Numbered from the stretch's first letter, positions 8,107-17,682 are shown. The stretch is 37,806 nt of DNA from Candidatus Kuenenia stuttgartensis (GCA_943330235.2 CALQGY020000023.1:1-37806); one strand, 5' to 3'. Numbers and translations: made by a program. Notes: a model not told the origin generated them from the letters alone.

Positions 8107-11100
8107 TCAACCCGGCGGGCGCACGATTGGCCGAGGACGGGGCGGAGCGGTGGGCGCGACGCGCGGGCGACCGAATCCCGCGGCGCCGGTTGCTGCGCGC
8201 GACGCGCTGGTGACGAAGCCGCCCGGTGGGCCGATTTGTTGCGGTGTCGCACTGGGGCTCAGGCCGCCGTTGCCGAGTTGCCCGTAGCTGTTATCCCCCC
8301 AGCAGTAGATCGTACCGATCGAGGAACGTCCACAGATTGATTGCCAGCTCGCCGTCAGCGAGGTGAACGACACACCGCCGGAGACAGGCACCGGGGACGG
8401 TGACGGCTGTCCGATTGAGCCATTTCCAAGCTGACCGGCGTCGTTGCCCCCCCAGCAGAAGGCACTGCCGTTGGCCACCGTGCCACAACTGAAGTAGCCG
8501 CCCATCGTCAGTTTGACGAATGTCGCAGAGGTTGCGACGGGTACCGGGGTGAGCTCCCAGCTGGAGATGGTCCCGTTGCCGAGCTGCCCCTGATCGTTCG
8601 CGCCCCAGCAGTAGGTGGGGCCAGCACTCGTCCGACCACAGGTGTGGCTGTCGCCGGCGTCGATGTCGACAAACGTCAGCCCGCCACCCACCAGGACCGG
8701 CGCCGTTGACGGTGTCTGGGTGCCGTTACCCAGCTCGCCGCGCGAGTTGTTGCCCCAGCAGTACACAGCCCCCGCCGCGGTGCGGCCGCAGCTGTGGTAC
8801 CACCCGGTGGCGAGTTGGACAAACACCCGCCCCCCACCAACCGGCGTCGGCACGAGCAGATTGCCGGAGGAGACGCTTCCGCCTTCTCCGTAGTAGTTGG
8901 TTCCCCAGCAGTACGCGGCACCAGCGGTGGTCCGGCCGCACACGTGAAAACCGGCCGCACTGAGTTGCGCGAACGTCAGTCCTCCCGATACCGGCACCGG
9001 GATCGGATTCATCAGCTGTTCACTATCGAAGGTCCCGTTCCCGAGAACGCCCGTCATGTTCTGGCCCCAGCAATAGGCCACGCCCGTTGCCGTCAGACCA
9101 CAGGTGGCACCATCGCCCCCCTCAACTTGTGCCAGCACCGGGGCACTCGCGGCGCGGAGAGGGAGTGTGAGAGGCCCTTGCCGGGCGGATGCGGCCTGAC
9201 CGTAGATATTGTCGCCCCAGCAGTACATCGCGCCGCCGTTTTTGAGCGCGCAGCTGTGATAGGTGCCGGAGGACACCTCGGTGAACCCTGACACGTTGAG
9301 CGTGACCTTCACGCGCCCCACGCGCGCGCCATTCCGCGCGGTCACCGCAATGCGCGCGGTGTACGTGCCCGGCGCGAGGTTGATTTGCGGCACCGGCGTG
9401 AAGCGCAGTGAGGCGGGGAGCAGTTGCCCCGACAGTGACACCGCTTGCAGCCATCCCGCGGACGCAGGCTGGTCGTACGTCACGGAGTACCCGGGGGTGT
9501 CCAACCGCAGCGTATCCCCCGAGACGGTGCGCAGAGACACGCTCTGAGCGGCCCCCTGCTCACCCGGCAGCAGCGTGAAGGCCAGACTATCGGGCGTGGT
9601 CAGAATGGAGTCGCGCCGCACGGTGAGCTGCGCGTTCACGGTATCCGAGCTGGCACCACCGGTACTCGACGCCACGATAATCAGCGCCTGATAAATACCG
9701 TCGGCCAAGCCGGTGGGACGCGGCGTGACCGACATGGTGGTCGGCGTGGCCGTCGTGGACTGCAGCGTGGTCGAGAGCCAGCCGGTACCCGTGCCGAGAT
9801 ACACGATGCTGGACGAGAGGCCCGAGAGGACAATCGCGCCGTTGGACGACGTCACGTTGACCACCTGCGCCGGTCCGGCGATCACGGACGGATCAAGCGG
9901 GCCGAAGGTGAGCGACGCGGCCGACAACACGACCGACGCCGGCGGTGGCACGCGCATGGAGACACGCATGGTCACCGGCTGGCTGGGATCGGTGGCGCTG
10001 ACGGTCACGTCCGCGGTATACGTGCCCGCCGGCAGCGTGCCCGCCGACGCGCGCACCGTGAAGCTCGCGGGCGTCGAGGTGCCCACCAGCGTGGCGGTCA
10101 GCCACGGGGCCACGGCCTGCAGATAGTTCACGCTCAGCTGCAGCCCCGCCAGCGGGCGCGTGGGGCTGGTAATCGCAACGCTGGTGACGGCACTGACCGT
10201 GTTCTGCGGCACGCTGTCATACGCGACCAGCGTCCGGTTCAGGAGAATTTGCGGCGATGGGCGACGCGTCAGCGTGACGGTCAGCACGCCGTCGGGCACG
10301 CCGATCGTCGTGGAGCGCACCCGCACGATAGACTGCGTGGGGACGTTGACCGCCAGCTGTGCGCTGGCGGCGCGCGTGGATGGACGGACCGTCAGCACCG
10401 CGGGGGCCGTGGTGCGATCGAGCGTGGCCGTGACCAGCGAATCGCTGCCGATGAACACGGAGAGCGAGCCGAGGGAGCCAGCGCCGGCGTTCGTGATGGC
10501 GACCGTGCTGGCGGCCGGGAGCGGCTGGCCGAGTTCGGTCTCGAAGCTCAGCGCCGATGGGGCGACCTGCACGACCGGCGCGGCCTCCACGCGCAGCGCG
10601 GTGCTGGCGGTGATGGTCGCGCCGTTGCGCCCCTCCGTGGAGCGGGCGGTGATCACCACTTGGCCGATGCTGAGGGCGCCGGCGAGGCCGGCGGCGTTCA
10701 CGCTGGCCACGCTCGGGTTGGACGACGTGACGGCGATGGTCCGTCCCGTGAGCACGGCGCCGGTGGCCGAGCGGGCGGTCACGCGGTAGGGGAGATTGGC
10801 GCCAACGGAGATGGTGGTATCGGCAGGTGCCAGATCGATGCTGGCAACACTCGCGGTACCCACCGTCAGCGACAGATCCTGCGTCCGTCCGCCGACGGCG
10901 GCGCGGACCACGGCCGGTCCCGACGCGAGCGCCCGCAGGACCCCGGTCGTGCCCACGGACACGCCACCACTCACCACCGACCAGGTCGGCGCGCGGCCGG
11001 CCACGGTACCACCCGCGCGATCCAGCGGCGTCGCCGACAGCACGACGGAATCGCCCGGCTCGGCGTTCGCGATGGTGGCGGGCGCGATCCGTACGGTGGC

Positions 11101-11583
11101 GACTTCAAACAGTTGGACCGGCGAGGCATCGAGCTTGTCGGTCCCGGCCGCGACGGTGAGTCGCTGGCTCGACTCGTCGAGCACCACCCCCGCGCGCTTG
11201 AGCCGCACGGTCAGATCCAGCGCGCAGGGCGCGGATCCAGCTGCGGCAGCGTCGCGGACGCACGCGGTGACATCCGCCGCCAGCGACAACGCGGCATCAG
11301 TGCCGCCCGTGTTCACCACCAGCGAGTCGCGCGCGACCGTCTGCGCCGTACCGCCGGTCGACGGGGTGTAGGTCACGAGGCCTTCCACGACCGCGCCGGG
11401 ATTGGCGACGATGCCCGCCGAGAGGGCCAACCGCACCGAGCCGGGCACGCGGCCGGCGCCAGTGGGATTGTCCGCGCCGCTGCAGGCCACCGACATCAGC
11501 ATGGCCAGTCCCCCGACGCCGCGCAGGACGACAGGACGCGGTCGGGACGCGCGCGTGATCAGGAGGCGAGTAAGCAGGAACAA
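8107..11583 (-). CDS. Large lipoprotein with Ig-like domains and a seven-repeat RCC1 propeller
   Basis: 1158 residues, probably starting at TTG 11583, which has GGAG seven bases upstream (ATG 11502 is an alternative but would remove the basic N-region). The hydrophobic segment ends MSVAC, so C34 is the likely lipidation site. Residues about 163-242 and 246-333 resemble Big-2-type bacterial Ig domains (SSNPSVASVNAAGL). About 337-760 are further Ig/BACON-like beta repeats of roughly 90-100 residues (APSALSFETELGQ, TPDSLAFTLLPGEQ). Residues 767-1120 hold seven RCC1-like repeats of about 50 residues, each with the form H/x-S-C-G-R-x-x-x-G-x-x-Y-C-W-G-x-N-x-x-G-Q-L-G-N-G. Seven repeats fit one closed propeller. 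Each blade has two Cys, suiting disulfides in an exported protein. A Pro/Arg tail follows. Its role is unknown; surface binding or adhesion is an inference. Confidence 0.85.
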   Translation of the reverse strand: MFLLTRLLITRASRPRPVVLRGVGGLAMLMSVACSGADNPTGAGRVPGSVRLALSAGIVANPGAVVEGLVTYTPSTGGTAQTVARDSLVVNTGGTDAALSLAADVTACVRDAAAAGSAPCALDLTVRLKRAGVVLDESSQRLTVAAGTDKLDASPVQLFEVATVRIAPATIANAEPGDSVVLSATPLDRAGGTVAGRAPTWSVVSGGVSVGTTGVLRALASGPAVVRAAVGGRTQDLSLTVGTASVASIDLAPADTTISVGANLPYRVTARSATGAVLTGRTIAVTSSNPSVASVNAAGLAGALSIGQVVITARSTEGRNGATITASTALRVEAAPVVQVAPSALSFETELGQPLPAASTVAITNAGAGSLGSLSVFIGSDSLVTATLDRTTAPAVLTVRPSTRAASAQLAVNVPTQSIVRVRSTTIGVPDGVLTVTLTRRPSPQILLNRTLVAYDSVPQNTVSAVTSVAITSPTRPLAGLQLSVNYLQAVAPWLTATLVGTSTPASFTVRASAGTLPAGTYTADVTVSATDPSQPVTMRVSMRVPPPASVVLSAASLTFGPLDPSVIAGPAQVVNVTSSNGAIVLSGLSSSIVYLGTGTGWLSTTLQSTTATPTTMSVTPRPTGLADGIYQALIIVASSTGGASSDTVNAQLTVRRDSILTTPDSLAFTLLPGEQGAAQSVSLRTVSGDTLRLDTPGYSVTYDQPASAGWLQAVSLSGQLLPASLRFTPVPQINLAPGTYTARIAVTARNGARVGRVKVTLNVSGFTEVSSGTYHSCALKNGGAMYCWGDNIYGQAASARQGPLTLPLRAASAPVLAQVEGGDGATCGLTATGVAYCWGQNMTGVLGNGTFDSEQLMNPIPVPVSGGLTFAQLSAAGFHVCGRTTAGAAYCWGTNYYGEGGSVSSGNLLVPTPVGGGRVFVQLATGWYHSCGRTAAGAVYCWGNNSRGELGNGTQTPSTAPVLVGGGLTFVDIDAGDSHTCGRTSAGPTYCWGANDQGQLGNGTISSWELTPVPVATSATFVKLTMGGYFSCGTVANGSAFCWGGNDAGQLGNGSIGQPSPSPVPVSGGVSFTSLTASWQSICGRSSIGTIYCWGDNSYGQLGNGGLSPSATPQQIGPPGGFVTSASRAATGAAGFGRPRVAPTAPPRPRPIVRPPG
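8224..9285 (-). repeat. Seven tandem RCC1-type repeats inside the lipoprotein gene
   Basis: Seven protein-level repeats of 49-52 residues carry a CxxxxxGxxYCWG core followed by a GQLGNG-like turn. The turn is degenerate in repeats 1 and 3. The core is visible at DNA level as a recurring 'ccccagcagta' word on the plus strand. Confidence 0.85.
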
Positions 11584-11698
11584 CGGACGGCTCCAAAGCG
11601 ATCGAGAAGGGCATCAGGCGGCGCAGCGGTGTGGCACCACGCCGAGACAGGTATCCGGACAACGCGCGGGCATCGCGTCGAGTGACCACGTCGCGTGA

Positions 11699-11720
11699 CC
11701 ACGTCGTTCGTGCGACGTGG
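11699..11720 (-). terminator. Hairpin downstream of the PAAR gene, end of the T6SS operon
   Basis: A perfect 8-bp stem (11699-11706 and 11713-11720) with a 6-base loop lies 13 bases after the PAAR stop codon. An adjacent direct repeat (gtgaccacgtcg, twice in 11682-11706) would allow an alternative pairing. There is no U-tract, so termination is inferred from position. Confidence 0.5.
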
Positions 11721-11733
11721 AGCGTGCGACCTT

Positions 11734-12036
11734 CTACCCGCCAATGAGAACAGTCGGTGCACCCAGCACAATGGTACCACCGTGTGCCGTAGAATCCCCC
11801 ATGCGCGCCGCCGGTAGCGACTGAATGAGCACCGTCGACGATCCCTTGGCGATCACGTCCGGTGGCCCAACACACATGCACATGTTGGTGGCCGTCGCCG
11901 CCGGCATGACGGCGATCAGCACGGTCGGCACGCCGGGCCCGAGAATGGGGCCACCAACGTGCGGAATGGGGGGCACGCCCGGGGTCATCATGGGGCAGAC
12001 GTGCATATCAGTGAGGCGAGCCGCGGGCTGTCCCAT
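11734..12036 (-). CDS. PAAR-domain spike-tip protein of the T6SS
   Basis: A 100-residue single-domain PAAR protein. It has the expected pattern: start MGQPAARLTDMHVCP, a central PGVPTVLIAVMPAA repeat, a conserved CMCVGPPDVIAKGSSTVLI core, then ARMGDSTAHGGTIVLGAPTVLIGG. PAAR proteins form a metal-bound cone that sharpens the VgrG trimer. His12, Cys14 and the later His/Cys residues are candidate metal ligands. There is no N- or C-terminal extension, so this PAAR is not an evolved effector. It is the last gene of the minus-strand T6SS unit, 6 bases after the preceding gene's stop, with a hairpin downstream. Confidence 0.92.
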   Translation of the reverse strand: MGQPAARLTDMHVCPMMTPGVPPIPHVGGPILGPGVPTVLIAVMPAATATNMCMCVGPPDVIAKGSSTVLIQSLPAARMGDSTAHGGTIVLGAPTVLIGG

Positions 12037-12042
12037 GCGCGT

Positions 12043-12732
12043 TTACTTGGCGGTGGGAGACTTCGTGACGCGCTCGTACTCCACGACCGCACGCTGATGC
12101 CGCTCGTACGCACTCGCGAGCGCGGCATCCCAACCGCCCAGCCGCTTAATAATTTCGAGCCCCTGCGCGGCAAACGCCGCCAGCGTGGGCCCCACCAACT
12201 CGGCATCCGCGTTGGCGGCGGCGGCCAGCGTCACCACGCCCGCCACCAGCGGCGGCACCACACCGGGCGGTGGCGGTACAGCGGGCAGGCTCGATGGCCC
12301 AACCGTCGCGCCGCTCAGGAAGACCGCCGCGGACACCATGCCGATGGGGGTGTCCAGTCCCGCCGCATTACCGGCATCCCAGGCCGCCCGTCGCGCGTCG
12401 TCGTCTGGACGCACAATCCACTGCTCCACCGCCGCGATAGCCTTGTGCGCGGCTGCGGTCGGTGCCGCGCCGCCCACCATCTGCGTGGCGTGCCGCGCCG
12501 ACACCCAGGCCCACCAGACGCTTTCGCGCGATGGCATCACGCCGGCGAGCAAGCGAATGGCCGAGGGCACCTGCTCCTGCTGCATCCACGTATCGAACAA
12601 CTGCTCCAGCGCCAAATCGGGGCGCACGAACGCCATCGCCGGCTCATCCGGCGCCACGCGGGTCAGCAGCCAGCGCGCCGGCTCGGCTAGCGCCGCCAAC
12701 GGATCGGGCGCCATGGCAAGAGGTGCAGTCAT
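12043..12732 (-). CDS. Unrecognised protein between vgrG and PAAR, candidate effector adaptor
   Basis: 229 residues, Ala- and Pro-rich. It begins with a helical region (DPLAALAEPARWLLTRVAPDEPAMAFVRP...) that has a Trp cluster (WWAWVSARHA, about 83-92). A Pro-rich hydrophobic middle (LPAVPPPPGVVPPLVAGVVTLAAA) follows, then a C-terminal helix ending ERVTKSPTAK. There is no signal peptide and no catalytic motif I know. It may belong to a DUF6931-like group often seen near VgrG, but that is from memory and uncertain. The 10-base gap to vgrG and 6-base gap to PAAR show co-transcription. In other T6SSs this position is often held by an adaptor that loads effectors onto the spike, or by an effector; either is possible here. 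Confidence 0.7.
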   Translation of the reverse strand: MTAPLAMAPDPLAALAEPARWLLTRVAPDEPAMAFVRPDLALEQLFDTWMQQEQVPSAIRLLAGVMPSRESVWWAWVSARHATQMVGGAAPTAAAHKAIAAVEQWIVRPDDDARRAAWDAGNAAGLDTPIGMVSAAVFLSGATVGPSSLPAVPPPPGVVPPLVAGVVTLAAAANADAELVGPTLAAFAAQGLEIIKRLGGWDAALASAYERHQRAVVEYERVTKSPTAK

Positions 12733-12742
12733 CGCGATCTCC

Positions 12743-14929
12743 TTAATTGATCATGGTGATGCCGCCCTTGAGCATCAACATGCCATCACCGTTCACCTGG
12801 GTCATGGGCGCCTTGATCTGCGCCATGCCCGTGCCTTCCACCTTCACCATTGCGCCCTTGATCTGCACACCGGACATGTCGATCACGATGGAACTGGGAC
12901 CGACTTTCAGCTCGATCTTCTGCATGCCTTCCACCGTGACGGCACCGGCGGCCGCCTTGATGGTGATGCTCCCGAGCTCCGCCTTCGCCTCGATGTTGCC
13001 GGTCTTCACCTTCAACGTCGAATTGCCCTGCTCGACCGTGGTCGCATCGTTACCGGTCACGGTGGTCGTCTGCTTCCCGTCCACGGTGATGGTATGGTCC
13101 GTCGTGACGGCGACGGTCTGACTCCCTTCCACGGTGACGCCGCGATCCAGCGCGACGGTGATCGTCTCGTTGCCGTTGATCGTGACGGTGTGATCCTTCT
13201 CCACCAGCAGTGTGCGGTTGTTGTCCAGCACCTTGATGTGCTGCTCGCCCTTCTCCACCGTGGTCAGATCGTCGCCTTCTTTGACGATCTTCGCGTCCTG
13301 ATGCGTGATGGTGGTGGTGCGATCGTGCCGGACTTCGCGCGTCTCGTCGTTCTTGATGATGGCGTCGAAATTCTTCTCGGCCTGCACGAAGATCTGCTCG
13401 TTGTCCTTCTTATCCTCAAAGCGCAGCTCGTTAAAATTCTCGGCGCCGCCGTTGAGCGTGCTCTTGGTCTTGATACCGCTCTGCGTCTTGTTCTCGGGTA
13501 ACGCCCACGGCGGCAGGTTGGTGCCGTTATACAGGCTGCCGACCACCACCGGGTTGTCGGGGTTGCCGTCGAGAAATTCGACCAACACCTCATGGCCGAT
13601 GCGCGGCAGGAAGACCGCGCCAAAGTTCTGTCCGGCGAACGGCTGTGCGACCCGAATCCAGCAGGAGCGCGCCAGCGTCTTGGCGTCTGAGAGATCCCAC
13701 TTGAACACCACCTGCACGCGCCCGTGCTTGTCGGTGTAAATCTCCTCGCCGTCAGGACCGACCACCGTGCCCACGTGCGAACCGCCCACGCGCGGCCACG
13801 GCGTGGTCAACGCCGGGCGGAAGGGCGTGGAGGCCGGAATGCCCTCAAACCGATTGCCGTACGAAAAGTTGGAGTCCTCGCCAACGCCGTAGGAACCATT
13901 GCTGCCGTGGTGCCACACCGTGATGACGAACAACGACACATTCATCGCGGGGTTTGGATGGTCCAACACCTCGGTCTTTGCGCCGGCTTCGAGCCCCACA
14001 TAGCGGCTTTCCCCCGAATACAGCACCGACAACGTTTCGGCGCGTTCCTGGCGAATGCGTGAATAGGCCTTGGCGTCCGCCGTGAGCTTGCCCGCGTCAC
14101 TGGCCGTGGCGCCGCCGCTGTGCGACAGGCCACTGCGGTGCCCCCCGATCTGCTGCTCGAACCGATAGGCCTTGACGTCCGCCGGCGGCGTGAACGCCCC
14201 CGCCGACGCCGTCACGTCACCCACGCTGCGGTTGAACATGAACTCGCTGGCCGTCCGCACCCGTGTCTCGGCCACGAACGGCGCCGAGTGCATCTGCAGG
14301 TTCGTCAGGCGCGGCTCGTCGAACATCATCTCGTTGTACTTGAGGGCGGTGACGCCCCACGCTGGCTGCGCCGACGCCGTGGAGTCACCCAGCACCAGCT
14401 TCCCCTCGCTCCCGGTGTGATCGTAGCGGAAGAAGATGCCTTCCTGCTCCAGCAGCCGCGCCACGCACGTCCACCGGCTTTCCCGATAGCGGAAGCAGTA
14501 CGGCCGCGGTTCGAGCGTACGCGTCAGCTTCCACTCATGCGGCGTTCCGGTGAGCAACGCGTCGCAGACATCGCGCGCGCTTTTGTTCTGGTAGATATCA
14601 AACCCTTCGTCCAACGCCAGCACGAAATGCGCCGGAACAATTTCCAGCTCGTACGCGACGTAGCCAGCGGGGGCCGACCCGCCACGCGCGAGTCGGCTCA
14701 CCACCCCGTGAATCGTGCGATCACCGCCGCCCGGTAACGCCAGTTTCAGCGAGACCGGCTTGAGCAACAAGTCGCTCGCGCCGATATCCCCGCGCGTGCT
14801 GAATGCCACGACCGTGAACCGGAAGAAGGAGGAGACATGCTCCTCCCCCGTCCAGCGCACGAGCAGCATCACGTCGGCGCCGAGCGGCGTCGTGAGGCGA
14901 AACGGGCGATTCGCTTGTGTCCATTCCAT
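12743..14929 (-). CDS. vgrG: T6SS spike protein VgrG
   Basis: 728 residues, the trimeric spike of the secreted T6SS arrow. Residues 1 to about 380 resemble the gp27-like base (RPFRLTTPLGADVMLLVRW...; FRYRESRWTCVARLLEQEGIFFRYDH is the classic VgrG stretch near 140-165). The gp5 OB-fold follows (DKHGRVQVVFKWD, SCWIRVAQPFAG..FGAVFLPRIGHEVLVEFLDGNPD, PVVVGSLYNG). From about 500 to the end, repeated TVxxGxxTxTV segments build the triple beta-helix needle, ending LKGGITMIN. There is no extra C-terminal domain, so it is a structural rather than an evolved VgrG. It sits between tssH and the unrecognised adaptor-like gene, all on the same strand. Confidence 0.95.
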   Translation of the reverse strand: MEWTQANRPFRLTTPLGADVMLLVRWTGEEHVSSFFRFTVVAFSTRGDIGASDLLLKPVSLKLALPGGGDRTIHGVVSRLARGGSAPAGYVAYELEIVPAHFVLALDEGFDIYQNKSARDVCDALLTGTPHEWKLTRTLEPRPYCFRYRESRWTCVARLLEQEGIFFRYDHTGSEGKLVLGDSTASAQPAWGVTALKYNEMMFDEPRLTNLQMHSAPFVAETRVRTASEFMFNRSVGDVTASAGAFTPPADVKAYRFEQQIGGHRSGLSHSGGATASDAGKLTADAKAYSRIRQERAETLSVLYSGESRYVGLEAGAKTEVLDHPNPAMNVSLFVITVWHHGSNGSYGVGEDSNFSYGNRFEGIPASTPFRPALTTPWPRVGGSHVGTVVGPDGEEIYTDKHGRVQVVFKWDLSDAKTLARSCWIRVAQPFAGQNFGAVFLPRIGHEVLVEFLDGNPDNPVVVGSLYNGTNLPPWALPENKTQSGIKTKSTLNGGAENFNELRFEDKKDNEQIFVQAEKNFDAIIKNDETREVRHDRTTTITHQDAKIVKEGDDLTTVEKGEQHIKVLDNNRTLLVEKDHTVTINGNETITVALDRGVTVEGSQTVAVTTDHTITVDGKQTTTVTGNDATTVEQGNSTLKVKTGNIEAKAELGSITIKAAAGAVTVEGMQKIELKVGPSSIVIDMSGVQIKGAMVKVEGTGMAQIKAPMTQVNGDGMLMLKGGITMIN

Positions 14930-14966
14930 CGGGCCGTCCTCGGGAGATGCTCGAATGACCGTCGCG

Positions 14967-17642
14967 TCAGACCGCGGCGGCGTCTACAACCGGCGCGTAC
15001 GTAAAGTCGCCGTCCTCACCAACGCCCACGCTGAGCGCCGTCGGACGGAGTCCATCCGCCATGGCCGCCAGCAGCATGCGCGAAATTTCCGGCAGCAGGG
15101 TGTTGCTGAGAATGTTGTCCACGTTGCGGGCACCGCTCTCCACTTCCGTGCAGCGTGCGGCCACCTGCGTGATCAACGATTCGTCGTACTGCATCTCCAT
15201 GCGGTGCGTCGCCCGCAGCCGGCGCGCAATCTTGCCGATCTTGAGCCGCACGATCTGCTTGAGATTCTCGTCGCGCACCGGATAGTACGGCACGATGACC
15301 ATACGACCGAGGAAGGCCGGCTTGAAGACGGCATCGAGTTCGGGCTTGAGCGCCTTGGCCATCGCGTCCGGGAACGGCATCGTTTCCGGATCGGCCGTCA
15401 GCTTCATGATGGTTTCCGTGCCCGCGTTCGTCGTCAGAATGATCAGGCAGTTCTTGAAGTTGATCTGACGACCTTCGCCGTCTTCCATGACGCCCTTGTC
15501 GAACACTTGGAAGAAGAGCTCCAGCACGTCAGGGTGCGCCTTCTCGACTTCATCCAGCAGCACGACGCTGTACGGACGGCGACGCACGGCCTCGGTGAGC
15601 ACACCACCCTCGCCGTAGCCCACGTAGCCCGGCGGCGAGCCCTTGAGCGTCGACACGGTATGCGCTTCCTGGAACTCGGACATGTTGATGGTGATGATGT
15701 TGTGCTCACCACCGAACAACAGATCGGACAACGCCAGCGCTGTTTCCGTCTTGCCGACGCCGCTGGGGCCGACGAGCATGAAGACGCCCTTGGGCTTGTT
15801 CGGATCTTCGATGCCGGCCTTGGAGGTCCGCACGCGACGCGAGATGCCCTCGAGCGCGTGATCCTGGCCGATGACGCGCGCCCCGAGATGCTTCTCGAGT
15901 TCGAGCATCGTCTCCAGCTCGTTGCTCATCATCTTGCCCACGGGGATGCCGGTCCAGCCGGAGATCACCTCGCCAACAATCGACGCGTCCACGAAGATGC
16001 GCACCAGCGGGTGCTCGCCCTGCATGGTCTCGAGCTCGCTGTTGAGCGCATTGAGCTCCGCGCGCAGCGCATCGGCGGCCGTGCGATCCACGCTATCCAC
16101 CTCGGCCTCAAGCTTCTCGCGCACGCCCTTGATCTGTTCCACCAGCGCCCGTTCGGCGCTCCAGCGCACTTCAAGCGCGGCCAGCGTCGCCGTGGTCTTC
16201 TCGCGCGTCTCGGCGATGTTCGTCAGTCGCTCACTGTGATCGGCGCCCGACGCCTGCTCGCGCGTGAGCACGCGCTCCTGCAACGCGAGGTCATCCAGCG
16301 TGCGGCGCGCATCTTCAATCGGCGCCGGCGTCGCGCTCTGGCCGAGGGCCAAGCGCGCGCACGCGGTATCGAGCACGCTCACGGCCTTGTCCGGCAGCTG
16401 ACGATCGGGGAGATACCGGTGCGACAACCGCACCGCCGCCTCGGCCCCGCTGTCGAGAATGCGCACGTTATGGTGCTTCTCGAGCGCCGGCACCACGGAG
16501 CGCAGCATCAACTGGCACACGTCCTCGGTGGGCTCTTCCACCTGCACCAACTGGAAGCGACGCGAGAGCGCTGGATCCTTCTCGAAGAACTTCTTGTACT
16601 CGCTCCACGTGGTCGCGGCCAGCGTGCGCAGTTCGCCGCGCGCCAGCGCCGGCTTGAGCAGATTCGCCGCATCGCCCTGACCGGCCGCACCACCTGCGCC
16701 GATCATGGTGTGCGCTTCGTCGATGAAGAGGATGATCGGCGTCGGCGAGTTCTTCACCTCTTCGATCAGCCCCTTCAAGCGATTTTCGAATTCGCCCTTC
16801 ACGCCCGCGCCGGCCTGCAGCATGGCCAGGTCGAGCGAACGTAGCGACACATTCTTGAGCGGCTCCGGCACATCGCCCTGCACGATGCGACGCGCGAACC
16901 CTTCCACCACAGCCGTCTTACCCACGCCGGCTTCGCCGACGAGGATCGGATTATTCTGACGGCGACGCGTGAGGATGTCGATCACCTGCCGCACTTCGAA
17001 GTCGCGCCCCAGCACAGGGTCGATCTTGCCCGCGCGGGCGTTGGCGGTCATGTCCACCGTGTACTGATCGAGATTGGGCGTGCGGCCACCGGCCTTCGGG
17101 CTACCCGTCGCGCCCGACGCACTCGCCGACGACGCGACCGAATCAATCGATCCGATCTCCGCCGCCGCCTCGGCCGACGACGCCGTAATCGTCACGAACT
17201 CTTTCTTCAGCACTTCCGGCGCGATCTTGTCGAACTCCTTGCTGAGATCACTCGCCATGCGCGTGAGTTCGCTCACGCTCACCAAGGCCAACAGGCAATG
17301 GCCGGTGCGCACGCGCGGCGCGCCAAACTCGACGGAACCGATCATCCACGCTTCGCTGAGCATGTTCACCAGCGACGGGCTGAGCGACGGCGTCTTCGCG
17401 TTGCCGCGCTTCAACTTGTCGAGCGCACGCGCGAGATCATCAGCCAACCGCGAGCGGTTCACCCCGAAATGCTTGAGAATGACGGCCACATCACCGTCAG
17501 TGGCGTCCAGCGTCTTCACGAGCAGGTGCTCGATCTCGACGTCATAATTCGTACGCGACAGACACAGCCCGGCGGCGCCTTCCACGGCGCTGCGCGTAGG
17601 TGCATTCATCTTCGCGATCAGACCACGCAGGTTTACAGCCAT
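14967..17642 (-). CDS. tssH: T6SS sheath-disassembly ATPase TssH (ClpV)
   Basis: 891-residue AAA+ unfoldase that extracts and recycles the contracted TssB/C sheath. The N-domain (about 1-160) is ClpV-like (LCLSRTNYDVEIEHLLVKTL). The first AAA module has Walker A GEAGVGKT (about 236-243) and Walker B ILFIDEAH (about 304-311). A coiled-coil middle region spans about 450-545. The second module has Walker A GPSGVGKT (about 625-632), Walker B VVLLDEVE (about 693-700) and a pore-loop stretch GSPPGYVGYGEGG. Length matches the ClpV family. A Ser/Ala-rich linker (about 155-190) separates the N-domain from AAA1. It follows tssG with a 51-base gap and precedes vgrG by 37 bases. Confidence 0.96.
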   Translation of the reverse strand: MAVNLRGLIAKMNAPTRSAVEGAAGLCLSRTNYDVEIEHLLVKTLDATDGDVAVILKHFGVNRSRLADDLARALDKLKRGNAKTPSLSPSLVNMLSEAWMIGSVEFGAPRVRTGHCLLALVSVSELTRMASDLSKEFDKIAPEVLKKEFVTITASSAEAAAEIGSIDSVASSASASGATGSPKAGGRTPNLDQYTVDMTANARAGKIDPVLGRDFEVRQVIDILTRRRQNNPILVGEAGVGKTAVVEGFARRIVQGDVPEPLKNVSLRSLDLAMLQAGAGVKGEFENRLKGLIEEVKNSPTPIILFIDEAHTMIGAGGAAGQGDAANLLKPALARGELRTLAATTWSEYKKFFEKDPALSRRFQLVQVEEPTEDVCQLMLRSVVPALEKHHNVRILDSGAEAAVRLSHRYLPDRQLPDKAVSVLDTACARLALGQSATPAPIEDARRTLDDLALQERVLTREQASGADHSERLTNIAETREKTTATLAALEVRWSAERALVEQIKGVREKLEAEVDSVDRTAADALRAELNALNSELETMQGEHPLVRIFVDASIVGEVISGWTGIPVGKMMSNELETMLELEKHLGARVIGQDHALEGISRRVRTSKAGIEDPNKPKGVFMLVGPSGVGKTETALALSDLLFGGEHNIITINMSEFQEAHTVSTLKGSPPGYVGYGEGGVLTEAVRRRPYSVVLLDEVEKAHPDVLELFFQVFDKGVMEDGEGRQINFKNCLIILTTNAGTETIMKLTADPETMPFPDAMAKALKPELDAVFKPAFLGRMVIVPYYPVRDENLKQIVRLKIGKIARRLRATHRMEMQYDESLITQVAARCTEVESGARNVDNILSNTLLPEISRMLLAAMADGLRPTALSVGVGEDGDFTYAPVVDAAAV

Positions 17643-17682
17643 GACTTCTCCGTCAGCAGGTGGCGAGGGGAGGCGGGGAGGT

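Noticed and set aside
9445-11685. 746-residue plus-strand open frame opposite the RCC1-repeat lipoprotein
   Set aside because: It is rich in Arg, His and Gly without domain pattern, and lies antisense to a gene with clear repeats and a lipobox. It is a high-GC shadow frame.
14715-16844. 709-residue plus-strand frame opposite tssH
   Set aside because: Composition is typical of an antisense shadow (Arg/His/Leu-rich) and the minus strand encodes an intact ClpV ATPase with both Walker modules.
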